Source: Candidatus Proelusimicrobium volucris (GTDB taxonomy: Bacteria; Elusimicrobiota; Elusimicrobia; Elusimicrobiales; Elusimicrobiaceae). Taken from it: a stretch of 64,000 nt of DNA. The notes beneath the pieces were generated by a model. It was given only the letters and a program-made list of their open reading frames with translations, had not been told where the DNA came from and ran no database searches. Positions 1 through 8,340 of this stretch are shown here, one piece after another; within the stretch, counting starts at the first letter, position 1, and every line of letters begins with the position of its first letter. The position numbers and the translations under genes were made by a program. Location: contig CALUXD010000003.1 of assembly GCA_944324665.1 (NCBI GenBank), forward strand, positions 1 through 64,000, written 5' to 3'.

Positions 1-10
1 ATCCTTCTTA

Positions 11-33
11 AAAAGAAAAACGCCGACGTTTTT
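11..33 (-). terminator. Intrinsic terminator after tRNA-Gln
   Basis: Read on the minus strand, a 7-bp stem (AAAAACG/CGTTTTT) with a four-base loop is followed by a T-rich tail (CTTTTT). It lies about 25 bases beyond the encoded CCA of tRNA-Gln, so it probably ends the ispE-spoVG-tRNA transcript. The stem is A/T rich, so strength is uncertain. Confidence 0.55.
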
Positions 34-58
34 ATATTGGTCGTCGACGTTGTTTAAA

Positions 59-132
59 TGGCTTCCGGGCTAGGGATCGAACCTAGGATTTCTCCTCCAA
101 AGGGAGACGTGTTACCGCTACACCACCCGGAA
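59..132 (-). tRNA. tRNA-Gln (anticodon TTG), CCA encoded
   Basis: The minus strand folds into a cloverleaf. The 7-bp acceptor stem is TTCCGGG/CCCGGAA. The anticodon stem is TCTCC/GGAGA with loop CTTTGGA, giving anticodon TTG. The T arm carries GGTTCGATCC. The discriminator is G and the gene encodes its own CCA (positions 59-61). G73 fits glutamine tRNAs. It lies 50 bases downstream of spoVG on the same strand, with a terminator-like hairpin after it, so it may be co-transcribed with ispE-spoVG. Confidence 0.95.
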
Positions 133-182
133 ATGTATTGCAATGTTAAAGGCTTAATCCCAGCCGATACATATATTATATT

Positions 183-518
183 TTATTTGTCGGCGGACGG
201 CAAATTTGTTTCTTCCGCGGCGGGGGCGTCGTCGTCGGATTTAGGCGATACTCCGCTTGGGTTCTTTGCCAATTCCTCTTGATAGGCTTTCAGTATATTT
301 TCTTCCAAATACTTTCTGAACTCCTGGTTTATCGGGTGCACCATATCTTTGTGGGAGCCGTCCGGCAATTTCCGTGAAGGCATACACAAAAATACCCCTT
401 TGGCGCCTTCGACGATTTTCATATTCCTGACTACGAAAGAATCGTCAAAAGTTACGCTCGCAAACGCTTTTAGGCGTTCTTCGCCCATGAGATGAATTCT
501 TATCTCCGTGATTTTCAT
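183..518 (-). CDS. spoVG: SpoVG-family RNA/DNA-binding regulator
   Basis: A 111-residue protein of the SpoVG family, small nucleic-acid-binding regulators known from sporulation and septation in Firmicutes but present in many phyla. The family core is visible from the N-terminus: MKITEIRIHL, then LKAFASVTFD, then the GVFLCMPSRK segment and the (H)PIN motif near residue 74. The acidic, proline-rich C-terminal tail (about residues 95-111) looks disordered. I start at the ATG at 518 because GGAGGA lies about 8 bases upstream; a TTG at 533 lacks this. The start overlaps the ispE stop as ATGA, so translation is probably coupled. The ispE-spoVG pairing is common in bacteria. Its role in a likely non-sporulating organism is unknown. 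Confidence 0.93.
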   Translation of the reverse strand: MKITEIRIHLMGEERLKAFASVTFDDSFVVRNMKIVEGAKGVFLCMPSRKLPDGSHKDMVHPINQEFRKYLEENILKAYQEELAKNPSGVSPKSDDDAPAAEETNLPSADK

Positions 519-1429
519 ACTTGAGTCCTCCAAAAGTGCGTTAAGAAAACTGTTCTTCCGTCTTTTTCTATTTCCTTAACGATTCCCTTTGCCTTCTGTT
601 CATCTTGGACTAGCGCGAATACGCATGATCCCGATCCTGACATTAAGGCATATTGCGCGCCTAAGCCTATCAGTTCTTGTTTCAGCCGAGCTACGCTTCC
701 CTTGTACGTGAGAACGGAGTCCTCCAGCTTATTGTAAATCAAATGGGCGTAATCTTGCAGGGGACTTCCATTTTCAATACTATATACAAGTTTATTAAGA
801 TTGGAGATATGTGTCAAGATTTTTTCTTGCGGATTTATAGCTAATTTTGTATAGGCTTCTTTTGTGTCCGATCCTTCGCCGGGATAGGCTATTATCACCC
901 AAGGCGATCTTATTTTGCTTTTTATCGGGGTGAGAACTTCCCCTATGCCTTGCGCCTTAAAAAAAGTTTCGGGGTAGAGAAATACCGGCACGTCCGCGCC
1001 CAGCTTTGCCGCTATTTGTAGCAAGTCCTTCATTCGCTTTGCGTTCAATTCTATGTTGAACAGTTGGCACAGGGCGTTTATTACGGCGGCCGCGTCGGAA
1101 GACCCTGCCCCTAATCCCGAACCAAGCGGCATATTTTTTTCCAAGCGGATATCGCAGTGCGCTTTTATGCCGAAATATTCAAAAAAAGCATTCGCCGCTT
1201 TATAGGCCAAATTGCTTTTGTCTCCTTTTAAATTGGCGCCGAACGGCCCTTTGATTTTTAAATTTATTTCGGTTTTATCGGCTTTTTGGGCGGATATTTT
1301 TATATCGTCGCCTATGGCCAGCTTTGCAAAAAGGGTAGCCAAGTCGTGATAGCCGTTTTCTCTTTTGCCGGTGACTTCAAGAAATAAATTTATTTTCGCC
1401 GGCGCAAATACCGATATTTCACTGCTCAT
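515..1429 (-). CDS. ispE: 4-diphosphocytidyl-2-C-methyl-D-erythritol kinase
   Basis: A cytosolic GHMP-family kinase that phosphorylates CDP-methylerythritol with ATP in the MEP route to isopentenyl diphosphate. At 304 residues it has normal length. The N-terminal PAKINLFLEV signature is at residues 10-19, the glycine/serine-rich ATP loop PLGSGLGAGSSDAAA at about 101-115, GADVPVFL near 145, and the C-terminal GHMP motif MSGSGSCVF near 265. It sits between a MORN-like repeat gene and spoVG, with ATGA overlaps on both sides, so all three are likely one translationally coupled operon. The partner genes ispD and ispF are about 39 kb away in this window. Confidence 0.96.
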   Translation of the reverse strand: MSSEISVFAPAKINLFLEVTGKRENGYHDLATLFAKLAIGDDIKISAQKADKTEINLKIKGPFGANLKGDKSNLAYKAANAFFEYFGIKAHCDIRLEKNMPLGSGLGAGSSDAAAVINALCQLFNIELNAKRMKDLLQIAAKLGADVPVFLYPETFFKAQGIGEVLTPIKSKIRSPWVIIAYPGEGSDTKEAYTKLAINPQEKILTHISNLNKLVYSIENGSPLQDYAHLIYNKLEDSVLTYKGSVARLKQELIGLGAQYALMSGSGSCVFALVQDEQKAKGIVKEIEKDGRTVFLTHFWRTQV

Positions 1430-2436
1430 TTGTTTCCCTCCCCGAGGAGTTTGCCTTCTTCATATATTTCTATTTTATTGGGTTGGCCGTTTTCCGAGTA
1501 GAATATTTTCTTTCCGCTGAGCAGATTGTTTTTGTAATTTTCCACTATCAGCAAAGAACCGTTTTTTGCGAAAGTTTTTCGCTCGCCCTCAAGCAGACCG
1601 TTATTGAAGTTCTCCTCATGCATAGGCTCGCCCGTTTCGTAATAGAAAGTTCTTTTCCCGTGTTTTTTGCCGCCTTTGTAAAACGCTTGTACCTCTATTA
1701 TGCCTTCACTGTTGAATAGTTCGATTTTGCCGTCCCTTTTGCCGTTTTTATATTCTTCCGACATCAACAATTTGCCGGATGGGCTGAAGAGTTTTCTCGT
1801 CCCGTTGAGTATCCCTCCTTTATAAAACATTTCCTCTTCCGTAGGGATATTGTGGGTAAAATTAAAGCGTTTGGCTTTGCCTTCCTTAACGCCGTTTTTA
1901 TACTCTTCTTCTGCTATCAGCCGGCCTTGTTTGTCGTAAGTTCTTACGGTGCCCTGGGGTATCCCGTTTTTGAAATAGGCTTCCATCTTGACGCTTCCGT
2001 TGGGATAGAACTCTTTAGCCTCGCCGCTGAAGGCTTCCCCTTGGCTGCTGATGATCTCCCCGGCTTCGTTGAGTTCCTGCAATGCGGTCTGTTTGCCGTT
2101 TATGAAGAATATCCTCTGATGTATATTCCTAATAAAAGTTTTTCCTTCCTGAGCGGGGGTGACGGATTGATCTTTCCCGCTTAGGCTGGTAAAGAGGCTT
2201 CTGGTGGAAGATCTTTCCGTTCTGCCGGTAAGTGTGAGCGAATTCTTTAGTTTCCCGTCCTTATATGTTTTTTCCATACACAAATCGGCGTAATACTCTT
2301 TTACTTTGCCGTCGGGTATTTCTTCCAATTCGGAGGTGCTCTGAGTGGAGGCGTCCCTAATGGAAATCAAAGAGGCTTTAAAGAAAAATTTTTTATTTCC
2401 GAAGATTATCGCTATTATTTGATCTTTACTATCCAT
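1426..2436 (-). CDS. MORN/YwqK-like repeat protein
   Basis: A 336-residue protein. From about residue 110 it is built of short repeats with the pattern G-x-x-x-x-Y-x-x-x-G-x-L/K-x-x-E-x-x-Y-K-N-G, about 22-24 residues each and at least eight copies. This is typical of the bacterial MORN-like (YwqK-family) proteins. No signal peptide or membrane segment is obvious, so it may be cytosolic. The family often carries toxin-antitoxin labels, but nothing here supports that. I prefer the ATG at 2436 to the TTG six bases upstream, because the GGAACGGA stretch is better spaced for it. Its stop overlaps the ispE start (ATGA), making it the first gene of the ispE-spoVG unit. Function is unknown. Confidence 0.8.
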   Translation of the reverse strand: MDSKDQIIAIIFGNKKFFFKASLISIRDASTQSTSELEEIPDGKVKEYYADLCMEKTYKDGKLKNSLTLTGRTERSSTRSLFTSLSGKDQSVTPAQEGKTFIRNIHQRIFFINGKQTALQELNEAGEIISSQGEAFSGEAKEFYPNGSVKMEAYFKNGIPQGTVRTYDKQGRLIAEEEYKNGVKEGKAKRFNFTHNIPTEEEMFYKGGILNGTRKLFSPSGKLLMSEEYKNGKRDGKIELFNSEGIIEVQAFYKGGKKHGKRTFYYETGEPMHEENFNNGLLEGERKTFAKNGSLLIVENYKNNLLSGKKIFYSENGQPNKIEIYEEGKLLGEGNK

Positions 2437-2511
2437 AGACAATCCGTTCCGTAAAAAAATTAAAAATCGACGCCGGAATAAAACGCCAAAGCGCGGCGCG
2501 CCGTTTAGGGT

Positions 2512-2539
2512 ATTATACTTTTTTATAAGTTATTGACAA
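2512..2539 (-). promoter_or_regulatory. Minus-strand promoter for MORN-ispE-spoVG
   Basis: On the minus strand TTGTCA (2534-2539) is followed after 16 bases by a perfect TATAAT (2512-2517). The -35 box shares bases with the -35 box of the plus-strand trxA promoter, so the two promoters diverge from one TTGACAA/TTGTCAA site. Confidence 0.65.
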
Positions 2540-2561
2540 CATTTAAGTAATGATATATCCT
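2533..2561 (+). promoter_or_regulatory. Plus-strand promoter for trxA
   Basis: A perfect TTGACA (2533-2538), a 17-base spacer and TATCCT (2556-2561, 4 of 6 consensus bases) lie about 40 bases before the trxA start. It overlaps the oppositely directed promoter at its -35 box. Confidence 0.6.
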
Positions 2562-2602
2562 TAACATAGGGAGGAAAAGATTCAGTTACAGGGGTGTTTA
2601 TC

Positions 2603-2923
2603 ATGAGCGAAATACATCTTAACGACGCTAATTTCGATAAAGAAGTTTTAGATTATAAAGGCGTGGCGCTGGTGGATTTTTGGGCGCCGTGGTGCGGGCC
2701 GTGCAGAATGCTGGGCCCCGTGATAGAGGAAATCGCGGCCGAATATGAAGGCAAAGCCAAGATTTGCAAAGTCAATACGGACGACGCGGCTGAGAAAAGC
2801 GCACAGTACCGCATAGCTTCCATTCCCACTATTCTCTTGTTTAAAGACGGGGAATTGAAAGGGCAGATGGTAGGCCTTCAGAGCAAAGAAGAGTTGAAGA
2901 AACATCTTGATGCTCTTTTGTAA
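2603..2923 (+). CDS. trxA: Thioredoxin
   Basis: A cytosolic disulfide reductase of 106 residues, the standard bacterial thioredoxin size. The redox site WCGPC is at residues 30-34 within VDFWAPWCGPC, and the cis-proline loop ASIPTILLF is near residue 74. I start at the ATG at 2603, with AGGGG eight bases upstream; an in-frame GTG at 2594 falls inside that ribosome-binding site. It has its own promoter and is followed by a strong hairpin, so it is probably a single-gene transcript. No thioredoxin reductase gene is in the window. Confidence 0.97.
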   Translation: MSEIHLNDANFDKEVLDYKGVALVDFWAPWCGPCRMLGPVIEEIAAEYEGKAKICKVNTDDAAEKSAQYRIASIPTILLFKDGELKGQMVGLQSKEELKKHLDALL

Positions 2924-2951
2924 AAATTTATAATATAAATCTTACCGACGG

Positions 2952-2981
2952 TCTTTGCCCGCCTTTTCTGGCGGGCAAAGA
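2952..2981 (+). terminator. Strong hairpin after trxA, no T-tract
   Basis: A perfect 12-bp inverted repeat (TCTTTGCCCGCC/GGCGGGCAAAGA) with a six-base loop lies 28 bases after the trxA stop. The bases after it (TAAAATCC) lack a T-run, so it may stabilise the 3' end or act with Rho rather than as a classical intrinsic terminator. Confidence 0.5.
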
Positions 2982-3068
2982 TAAAATCCTACAATTTGGG
3001 AGTTCCCTATCCGTTTAAGGCGCTTGACGCCGAACAGATTGTAAATTAAGCTGTAAAATAACGGTATT

Positions 3069-5735
3069 ATGCCATTTTCCAAAGAATTTTTTATTATAGA
3101 CGCGCACGGTTTCCTTCACAGGAATTATCACGCTTTGCCCAAATTAAGGACATCCAAGGGCGAAGAAGCGGGCGCTTTATACGGTTTTGTAAATTGGTTG
3201 ATAAAATTCCTGAAGGAGAAAAAGCCTTCCCATGCGGCGGTATGTTTTGATTCCAAGGGCCCCACTTTCCGCCACGAACTCTACGGGGCATATAAAGCCA
3301 ACCGTCCCAAGCCTGACGAGGAACTTGTAAGCCAGCTTAAAATCGCGCGGGATCTGGTTTCTGCCATGGGATTGAAAACTGTTGCTATGCAGGGCGCGGA
3401 AGCTGATGATTTAATGGCGACTTTGGCCGCTTTGGCCGCAGGCAAAGGCGAGGAGGCTGTAATAGTAACCTCCGATAAAGACATATATCAGGCCGTCGGC
3501 AAAGGCGTAAAGATATGGTCTGGAGTGGCCAAAGACGGATATAAAGGGGAGGAAGGCTGCCTGGCCAAATTTGACGTGCCTTGCGGATATATGCTGGATT
3601 ATCTTTCGATAGTGGGCGACAGTTCCGACAATATTCCCGGCGCGCAGGGCATAGGCCCCAAAACCGCGGCGGAGCTTATTAAAAAGTTCGGGCATATAAA
3701 GGATATATACGCCGCGGCAAAAAACGGCGACGCTCAAATAAAGCCCGGCGTCATAAAGAAACTTTTGGACGCCGAAGAGCAGGTGCTTCTTTCCGAAAAG
3801 CTGGCGGCTTTGAAAACGGATTTGCCTTTGGGGCTCTCTTTTGATGATTTTAAGGTTAAAGAACCGTTTAAACAAGAGTTGGAGCTTTTTGCCAATCGTT
3901 TTGAATTTAAAAATTTATTTACGTTTTTGGATTCCTTTAAAAAAGAAGACTCGCCCGCCAAAAGCGAGCCGGTGCAGGGGGAATTGTTCGATTTCTGCGA
4001 TGAAGGGGAAATAAAGCCTTCCGCCGACATAAAGGCCAAAGGCGAAGTGCGCGAAGCGCAAAGCGCGTTTATATCTTTTGAGGAAGTACTAAAGCGCGGC
4101 TCAATAAGTAAAGAGTTGTTCGTTTACGTTGAGGAAGACGCCTTGCTATTGTCTTCCGGGCGGGGCAGCGCGGCGTTTTTGGAGGATTGCGCTCTGGACG
4201 ATAAAATGGAACGCGCCCTGTTTGATATTTTTGACGACGATTCCATCTTAAAAATAGGCCACGACATCAAATATGCTTTTAGGGTTTTGGGCTATGAGCC
4301 TAAAGCGGGTAAATTCATAAACTGTTTTGACGGCGCCTTGGCCAAGTATTGTCTGGATCCTTCGGGGGAATTCAGCCTTTTGGGCGCTTTGACGGTAAAT
4401 TTGGGGAAAATGCTTTCCTTGGGTGCCGGCTTAAAGGAAAGAATGTCTTTTTACGCCGATAATATTTGGCTTTTGAAAGACAAATTGGAAACTCTTTTGA
4501 AAGAAAAGACCGCTATGGAAGTGTATCGCGATATGGAAATCCCAATGATGAGCGTGTTGTTGAATATGGAAAACAACGGGATAATGGTAAATACGTCTTG
4601 GCTGAAGACATTGGCGATACTTCTCAATAAGGAAATGCTGTCCGAGCAAAAGGAAATAAATCAAATGGCGGGTTATGATGTCAACATAAACTCGCCCAAG
4701 CAGTTGGGCTCGCTTTTGTTCGAGAGGCTGGGGCTTCCTTCGTCCAGAAAGACCAAGACTGGCTATTCCACCGACGAAGAAACTTTACAGTCTTTAAAGA
4801 ATATACACCCCATAGCGGAGCATATCTTAAAATACCGCGAAAGTGCAAAACTCAAGAGTACTTATGTCGATTCTCTTTTGAATTTAGCCGGCCCGCAGAC
4901 GCACAGGGTACATACCAATTTCAATCAAACGGGTACGGTTACGGGGCGGCTTTCGAGCTTCAGCCCGAATTTGCAAAATATTCCCGTCCGCAGTGAAAAG
5001 GGCAAACTGATAAGGCAGGCGTTTATTGCGGGCGAGGGGAGAGTTCTGCTGTCGGTGGATTATTCCCAGATAGATTTAAGGGTTTTGGCGCACGAATCGG
5101 GCGACGCGGCTTTGATAAACGCCTTTAAGAACGCTGCCGACATACACAGGCAGACCGCGGCGGAGGTATTCAACGTCAAGCCTGAAGACGTAACCAAAGA
5201 AATGCGCTCTAGCGCTAAGGCGATAAACTTCGGGATAGTATACGGGCAGGGGCCTTTGGCTCTTTCGCAGAGTTTGGGCATATCGATGAGCGAGGCTAAA
5301 GACTATATAGACGCTTATTTCAAAAGATATTCCACGGTTAAAGCGTGGATAAACGAAACCGCAGAAAAAGCCCGTAAAGCGGGCTATGTAAAAACTTTGT
5401 TCGGCCATATCAGATACATACCGGAATTTGAGGCGGGTTCCGCCAGACTGAGCAGTTTTGCCAACCGCGCGGCGGTAAACACGGTGGTGCAGGGGGGATC
5501 ATCGGATATAATCAAAAAAGCGATGATAGACATCTTTTCTTCGCCTGAACTCGGGCAGTCGCTTTTGCTCCTGCAAGTGCACGACGAGCTTATTTTCGAA
5601 GTGCCCGAAGGCCAAATCCGCCAAACGGCTCAGTGGGTGAAGGGAAAAATGGAAAATGCCGTAAAGCTGAAAGTTCCTTTGCTCGCGCAGGCCAAAGCGG
5701 GGCGTAACTGGAACGAAATGGGCAAGGTAATATAA
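3069..5735 (+). CDS. polA: DNA polymerase I, proofreading domain degenerate
   Basis: An 888-residue repair and replication polymerase. Residues 1 to about 265 are the 5'-3' nuclease, with EADD near 121, TSDKD and GDSSDNIPGAQGIG. Residues about 300-480 correspond to the 3'-5' exonuclease fold but have lost the catalytic acids: the expected DTET strand reads FVYVEEDALLL, and the Exo II asparagine and aspartate positions read GHDIKYAFRVL. Residues about 490-888 are the polymerase: motif A DYSQIDLR from 664, motif B RSSAKAINFGIVYG near 715, motif C VHDE at 837-840. The phenylalanine in motif B is the form that discriminates against dideoxynucleotides. No clear ribosome-binding site is seen. The stop overlaps the coaE start (TAATG). 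Confidence 0.97.
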   Translation: MPFSKEFFIIDAHGFLHRNYHALPKLRTSKGEEAGALYGFVNWLIKFLKEKKPSHAAVCFDSKGPTFRHELYGAYKANRPKPDEELVSQLKIARDLVSAMGLKTVAMQGAEADDLMATLAALAAGKGEEAVIVTSDKDIYQAVGKGVKIWSGVAKDGYKGEEGCLAKFDVPCGYMLDYLSIVGDSSDNIPGAQGIGPKTAAELIKKFGHIKDIYAAAKNGDAQIKPGVIKKLLDAEEQVLLSEKLAALKTDLPLGLSFDDFKVKEPFKQELELFANRFEFKNLFTFLDSFKKEDSPAKSEPVQGELFDFCDEGEIKPSADIKAKGEVREAQSAFISFEEVLKRGSISKELFVYVEEDALLLSSGRGSAAFLEDCALDDKMERALFDIFDDDSILKIGHDIKYAFRVLGYEPKAGKFINCFDGALAKYCLDPSGEFSLLGALTVNLGKMLSLGAGLKERMSFYADNIWLLKDKLETLLKEKTAMEVYRDMEIPMMSVLLNMENNGIMVNTSWLKTLAILLNKEMLSEQKEINQMAGYDVNINSPKQLGSLLFERLGLPSSRKTKTGYSTDEETLQSLKNIHPIAEHILKYRESAKLKSTYVDSLLNLAGPQTHRVHTNFNQTGTVTGRLSSFSPNLQNIPVRSEKGKLIRQAFIAGEGRVLLSVDYSQIDLRVLAHESGDAALINAFKNAADIHRQTAAEVFNVKPEDVTKEMRSSAKAINFGIVYGQGPLALSQSLGISMSEAKDYIDAYFKRYSTVKAWINETAEKARKAGYVKTLFGHIRYIPEFEAGSARLSSFANRAAVNTVVQGGSSDIIKKAMIDIFSSPELGQSLLLLQVHDELIFEVPEGQIRQTAQWVKGKMENAVKLKVPLLAQAKAGRNWNEMGKVI

Positions 5736-6310
5736 TGGACTTTAGAATTAAAGGCAAAAAGGTTATAGGATTGACGGGTGGCATATCTTCTGGCAAGAGT
5801 ACGGTTTTAGAAATTTTTGGCGAGCTTGGCGCGGAAACGATATGCGCCGATAATCTTGGCAGAAAGTATTTTGAGATTTTAAAAGACCGCATAGCCGAAA
5901 CTTTCAATACGGCCGACAGAGCCAAAATCGCGTCATTGATATTTAAGGACGACGCCAAGCGCAAATGGCTGGAGAATTTGCTCCACCCGATGATAATTTT
6001 ACAAGCGCAAGAGATTATAAAAAACACGGATAAGGCGATAATCGTTTTTGATTTGCCGCTTTTGTTTGAGGCCGGCCTTGAAGGCGGATTTGATTTGACG
6101 ATATGCGTATGGGCTGATGATAAAGTCCGCTTGGCTAGGGCTCTGGCCAAAGGCTTTGAGAGGGAAGACTTTAAACGCAGGGATTTAAAGCAGTACGGCT
6201 TGGAGCTAAAAGCCGATAAAGCCGATATTGTGATATGCAATAACGGCGACAGAAAGACATTAAAGGAAAAGACGGTAAGAATTTTCAATATTATAAAAGG
6301 AAACCAATGA
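5735..6310 (+). CDS. coaE: Dephospho-CoA kinase
   Basis: A cytosolic P-loop kinase catalysing the last step of coenzyme A synthesis, ATP-dependent 3'-phosphorylation of dephospho-CoA. At 191 residues it is near the usual length. The Walker A loop [12 protein letters not shown] is at about residues 12-23, followed by the ADNLGRKYF stretch (usually DADxxxR), LLHPMI, and the FDLPLLFE segment diagnostic of the family. It starts on the last base of the polA stop, so it is co-transcribed and probably translationally coupled. polA-coaE-rho adjacency is found in several phyla. Confidence 0.94.
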   Translation: MDFRIKGKKVIGLTGGISSGKSTVLEIFGELGAETICADNLGRKYFEILKDRIAETFNTADRAKIASLIFKDDAKRKWLENLLHPMIILQAQEIIKNTDKAIIVFDLPLLFEAGLEGGFDLTICVWADDKVRLARALAKGFEREDFKRRDLKQYGLELKADKADIVICNNGDRKTLKEKTVRIFNIIKGNQ

Positions 6311-6317
6311 GGTAATT

Positions 6318-7793
6318 ATGGAAACTAAAGAAGTTAAAGACGGTAAAGAAACTTTGAAAGAGAAAACAGCGCTTCGTAAAAGTTCCGCGCGTACGCAAAA
6401 TCAGAGCGTGGGCGAAAAGGCTTCGGCGCCCGCCTCTGCGGCCGCTAGCGACAAGAACGGCGGCAGGAACGGGTTTTCCCGTGCTTCGCAGGAACAGAAT
6501 AACAATTATCAGCCCAAGGCCAACGGCGCTAAGCCGATGGACGCCAGAGCGCTTGCCAAGCTCAGCGTGGCGGAACTTACCAAATTGGCTTTAAATTACA
6601 ATGTGGAAGATATTTCGGGTTTAAGGAAACAGGAGCTAATCGGCAAGATAATAGCGGTACAGGCCAAGCAAAACGGGTCGGTATACGGCGGCGGAGTGTT
6701 GGAAATATTGCCCGACGGTTTCGGTTTTTTAAGGTCGGAGGAGAATAACTATCTGGCAGGCGGCGAAGACATTTACGTATCGCCTTCGCAGATAAAACGC
6801 CTGGGTTTGAGGAAAGGCGATAAGATAGAAGGTTTAATACGTCCGCCCAAAGACAATGAAAGGTTTTTTGCCATGTTGCAGGTACAGAAAGTAAACGACA
6901 TCGACGCAGACAAAGTATACAGAAGGCCTTTGTTTGAGAACCTTACTCCGCTGCACCCCGACAGCCGCTTCACTTTGGAAGTGGACAAGAAAGATTTGAC
7001 GCAAAGGGTAATAGATTTAATGGCGCCGATAGGCAAAGGACAGAGGGCTTTGATAGTCGCCGCGCCCAAGACGGGCAAAACGGTAATGCTTAAAAGTATA
7101 GCCAATTCTCTTACGACGAATCACAAAGACATTGAACTTTTGGTATTGCTGATAGACGAACGCCCGGAAGAGGTAACGGATATGAGCCGCAGCGTCAACG
7201 GGGAGGTTATAGCCTCCACCTTTGACGAGCCCGCCGAAAGGCACGTGCAAGTGGCGGAAATGGTTTTGGAAAAGGCCAAGCGCGGCGTGGAGAACGGCAA
7301 GGACGTAGTTATATTGCTCGATTCCATCACCCGTTTGGCGCGCGCCTACAATACGGTTACGCCAGCCAGCGGGCGCGTATTGACGGGCGGATTGGAGGCG
7401 ACTTCACTTCAGCGCCCCAAAAGGTTTTTTGGCGCGGCGCGCAATATAGAGGAAGGCGGTTCCCTTACGATAATAGCCACGGCTTTGGTGGAAACGGGCA
7501 GCAGAATGGACGAAATTATCTTTGAGGAATTTAAAGGTACGGGCAACTGCGAAATCTGCCTTGACCGCAAACTGGCCGACAGACGCATTTTCCCCGCGAT
7601 AGACATCAACCGTTCTTCTACTAGGAAGGAAGATTTGCTTTTGACGGAGGAGGAATTAAACAAATCTTGGATAATGAGGAAGATCCTTTCCCCGTTAAGC
7701 TCGGTAGACGCGATGACTCTGCTTTTGGAAAAGTTATCCGCGACTAAATCTAACAAAGACTTTTTAAAGCAAATGGAAGTCAGCAGTTTTTAA
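6318..7793 (+). CDS. rho: Transcription termination factor Rho
   Basis: A hexameric RNA-dependent ATPase ending transcription. At 491 residues it is longer than the 419-residue E. coli protein because of an N-terminal extension of about 75 residues rich in Ala, Ser, Asn and Lys, probably disordered. Then come the Rho N-terminal helix domain ([16 protein letters not shown]), the cold-shock-like RNA-binding fold ([16 protein letters not shown]), and the ATPase with Walker A APKTGKT near 250, [13 protein letters not shown], and the arginine-rich C-terminal half. It lies seven bases after coaE with a GAGG-type ribosome-binding site. Such N-terminal insertions are known in Bacteroidetes and Actinobacteria Rho and can alter RNA binding; here that is inference. 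Confidence 0.97.
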   Translation: METKEVKDGKETLKEKTALRKSSARTQNQSVGEKASAPASAAASDKNGGRNGFSRASQEQNNNYQPKANGAKPMDARALAKLSVAELTKLALNYNVEDISGLRKQELIGKIIAVQAKQNGSVYGGGVLEILPDGFGFLRSEENNYLAGGEDIYVSPSQIKRLGLRKGDKIEGLIRPPKDNERFFAMLQVQKVNDIDADKVYRRPLFENLTPLHPDSRFTLEVDKKDLTQRVIDLMAPIGKGQRALIVAAPKTGKTVMLKSIANSLTTNHKDIELLVLLIDERPEEVTDMSRSVNGEVIASTFDEPAERHVQVAEMVLEKAKRGVENGKDVVILLDSITRLARAYNTVTPASGRVLTGGLEATSLQRPKRFFGAARNIEEGGSLTIIATALVETGSRMDEIIFEEFKGTGNCEICLDRKLADRRIFPAIDINRSSTRKEDLLLTEEELNKSWIMRKILSPLSSVDAMTLLLEKLSATKSNKDFLKQMEVSSF

Positions 7794-7815
7794 AGAGCAA
7801 TATTGAAATCAAGCC

Positions 7816-7849
7816 AAGCCCAAAGCCACAAAAAGGCGGCTTTGGGCTT
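7816..7849 (+). terminator. Hairpin after rho, no T-tract
   Basis: A perfect 12-bp inverted repeat (AAGCCCAAAGCC/GGCTTTGGGCTT) with a ten-base loop lies 22 bases after the rho stop. As after trxA, no T-run follows. The repetition of this design suggests a 3'-end structure used in this genome. Confidence 0.45.
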
Positions 7850-7883
7850 AGGCGGGAAATAGAAAAAATCGCATAAATTATAG

Positions 7884-7889
7884 TATAAT
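7884..7889 (+). promoter_or_regulatory. Candidate -10 box upstream of rpmE
   Basis: A perfect TATAAT lies 32 bases before the rpmE start in a very A/T-rich stretch. No convincing -35 box is present at 16-18 bases, so this is only a partial promoter call. Confidence 0.4.
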
Positions 7890-7921
7890 ATAAAGGAAAT
7901 AATTTTTTGAGGTAATTTGAA

Positions 7922-8269
7922 ATGAAAGAAAATATTCACCCTAAATACGAAGTAGTGGAAGTAGTCTGCGCCTGTGGCGCGAAATTCAAGACTCGCTCCA
8001 CGATGAAAGCCGTCAAATTGGACATCTGCTCGGCGTGCCATCCGTTTTTCACCGGCAAGCAGAAGATGCTTGATACCGAAGGCCGCGTAGAGAAATTTAA
8101 CAAGAAATTCGCTTCCACCCAAGGCAAAATGGTAGTAAGAAAGCCGAAAACGGAAGTAAAGACGAAAAGAGGCACGGTAAAGAAAATTGCTTTAAGCACA
8201 ACCCCGGTAAAAGCGGCCAAGAAAACCGCCAAAACGGAAAAGAAAGCGGACAAAAAAGAAGCGAAATAG
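7922..8269 (+). CDS. rpmE: 50S ribosomal protein L31 with long basic tail
   Basis: Ribosomal protein L31 of the zinc-binding type. The N-terminal 65 residues show the family pattern MKENIHPKY and cysteines at 16, 18, 37 and 40 (CACG and CSACHPF), the expected zinc ligands, then the [10 protein letters not shown] end. Normal L31 is about 70 residues. This protein continues to 115 with a Lys/Ala/Thr-rich tail ([17 protein letters not shown]), probably disordered and possibly RNA-contacting. A ribosome-binding site (GAGG) precedes the start. An intrinsic terminator follows, partly separating it from prfA. The order rho-rpmE-prfA-prmC is widely conserved. Confidence 0.95.
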   Translation: MKENIHPKYEVVEVVCACGAKFKTRSTMKAVKLDICSACHPFFTGKQKMLDTEGRVEKFNKKFASTQGKMVVRKPKTEVKTKRGTVKKIALSTTPVKAAKKTAKTEKKADKKEAK

Positions 8270-8286
8270 CTTTAAATGACGGTAGA

Positions 8287-8319
8287 AGCAGCCCCTCTGA
8301 AAAGGTGGGGCTGCTTTTT
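8287..8319 (+). terminator. Intrinsic terminator after rpmE
   Basis: A 9-bp stem AGCAGCCCC/GGGGCTGCT with an 11-base loop is followed by TTTTT. It lies 17 bases past the rpmE stop and ends 21 bases before prfA. Confidence 0.85.
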
Positions 8320-8340
8320 ATAGCGGAAAAAAGAGGACGT

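Noticed and set aside
5590-6288. A long minus-strand open frame antisense to coaE (232 codons)
   Set aside because: It mirrors the codon pattern of coaE, has no ribosome-binding site, and shows a low-complexity Ser/Leu composition typical of antisense frames.
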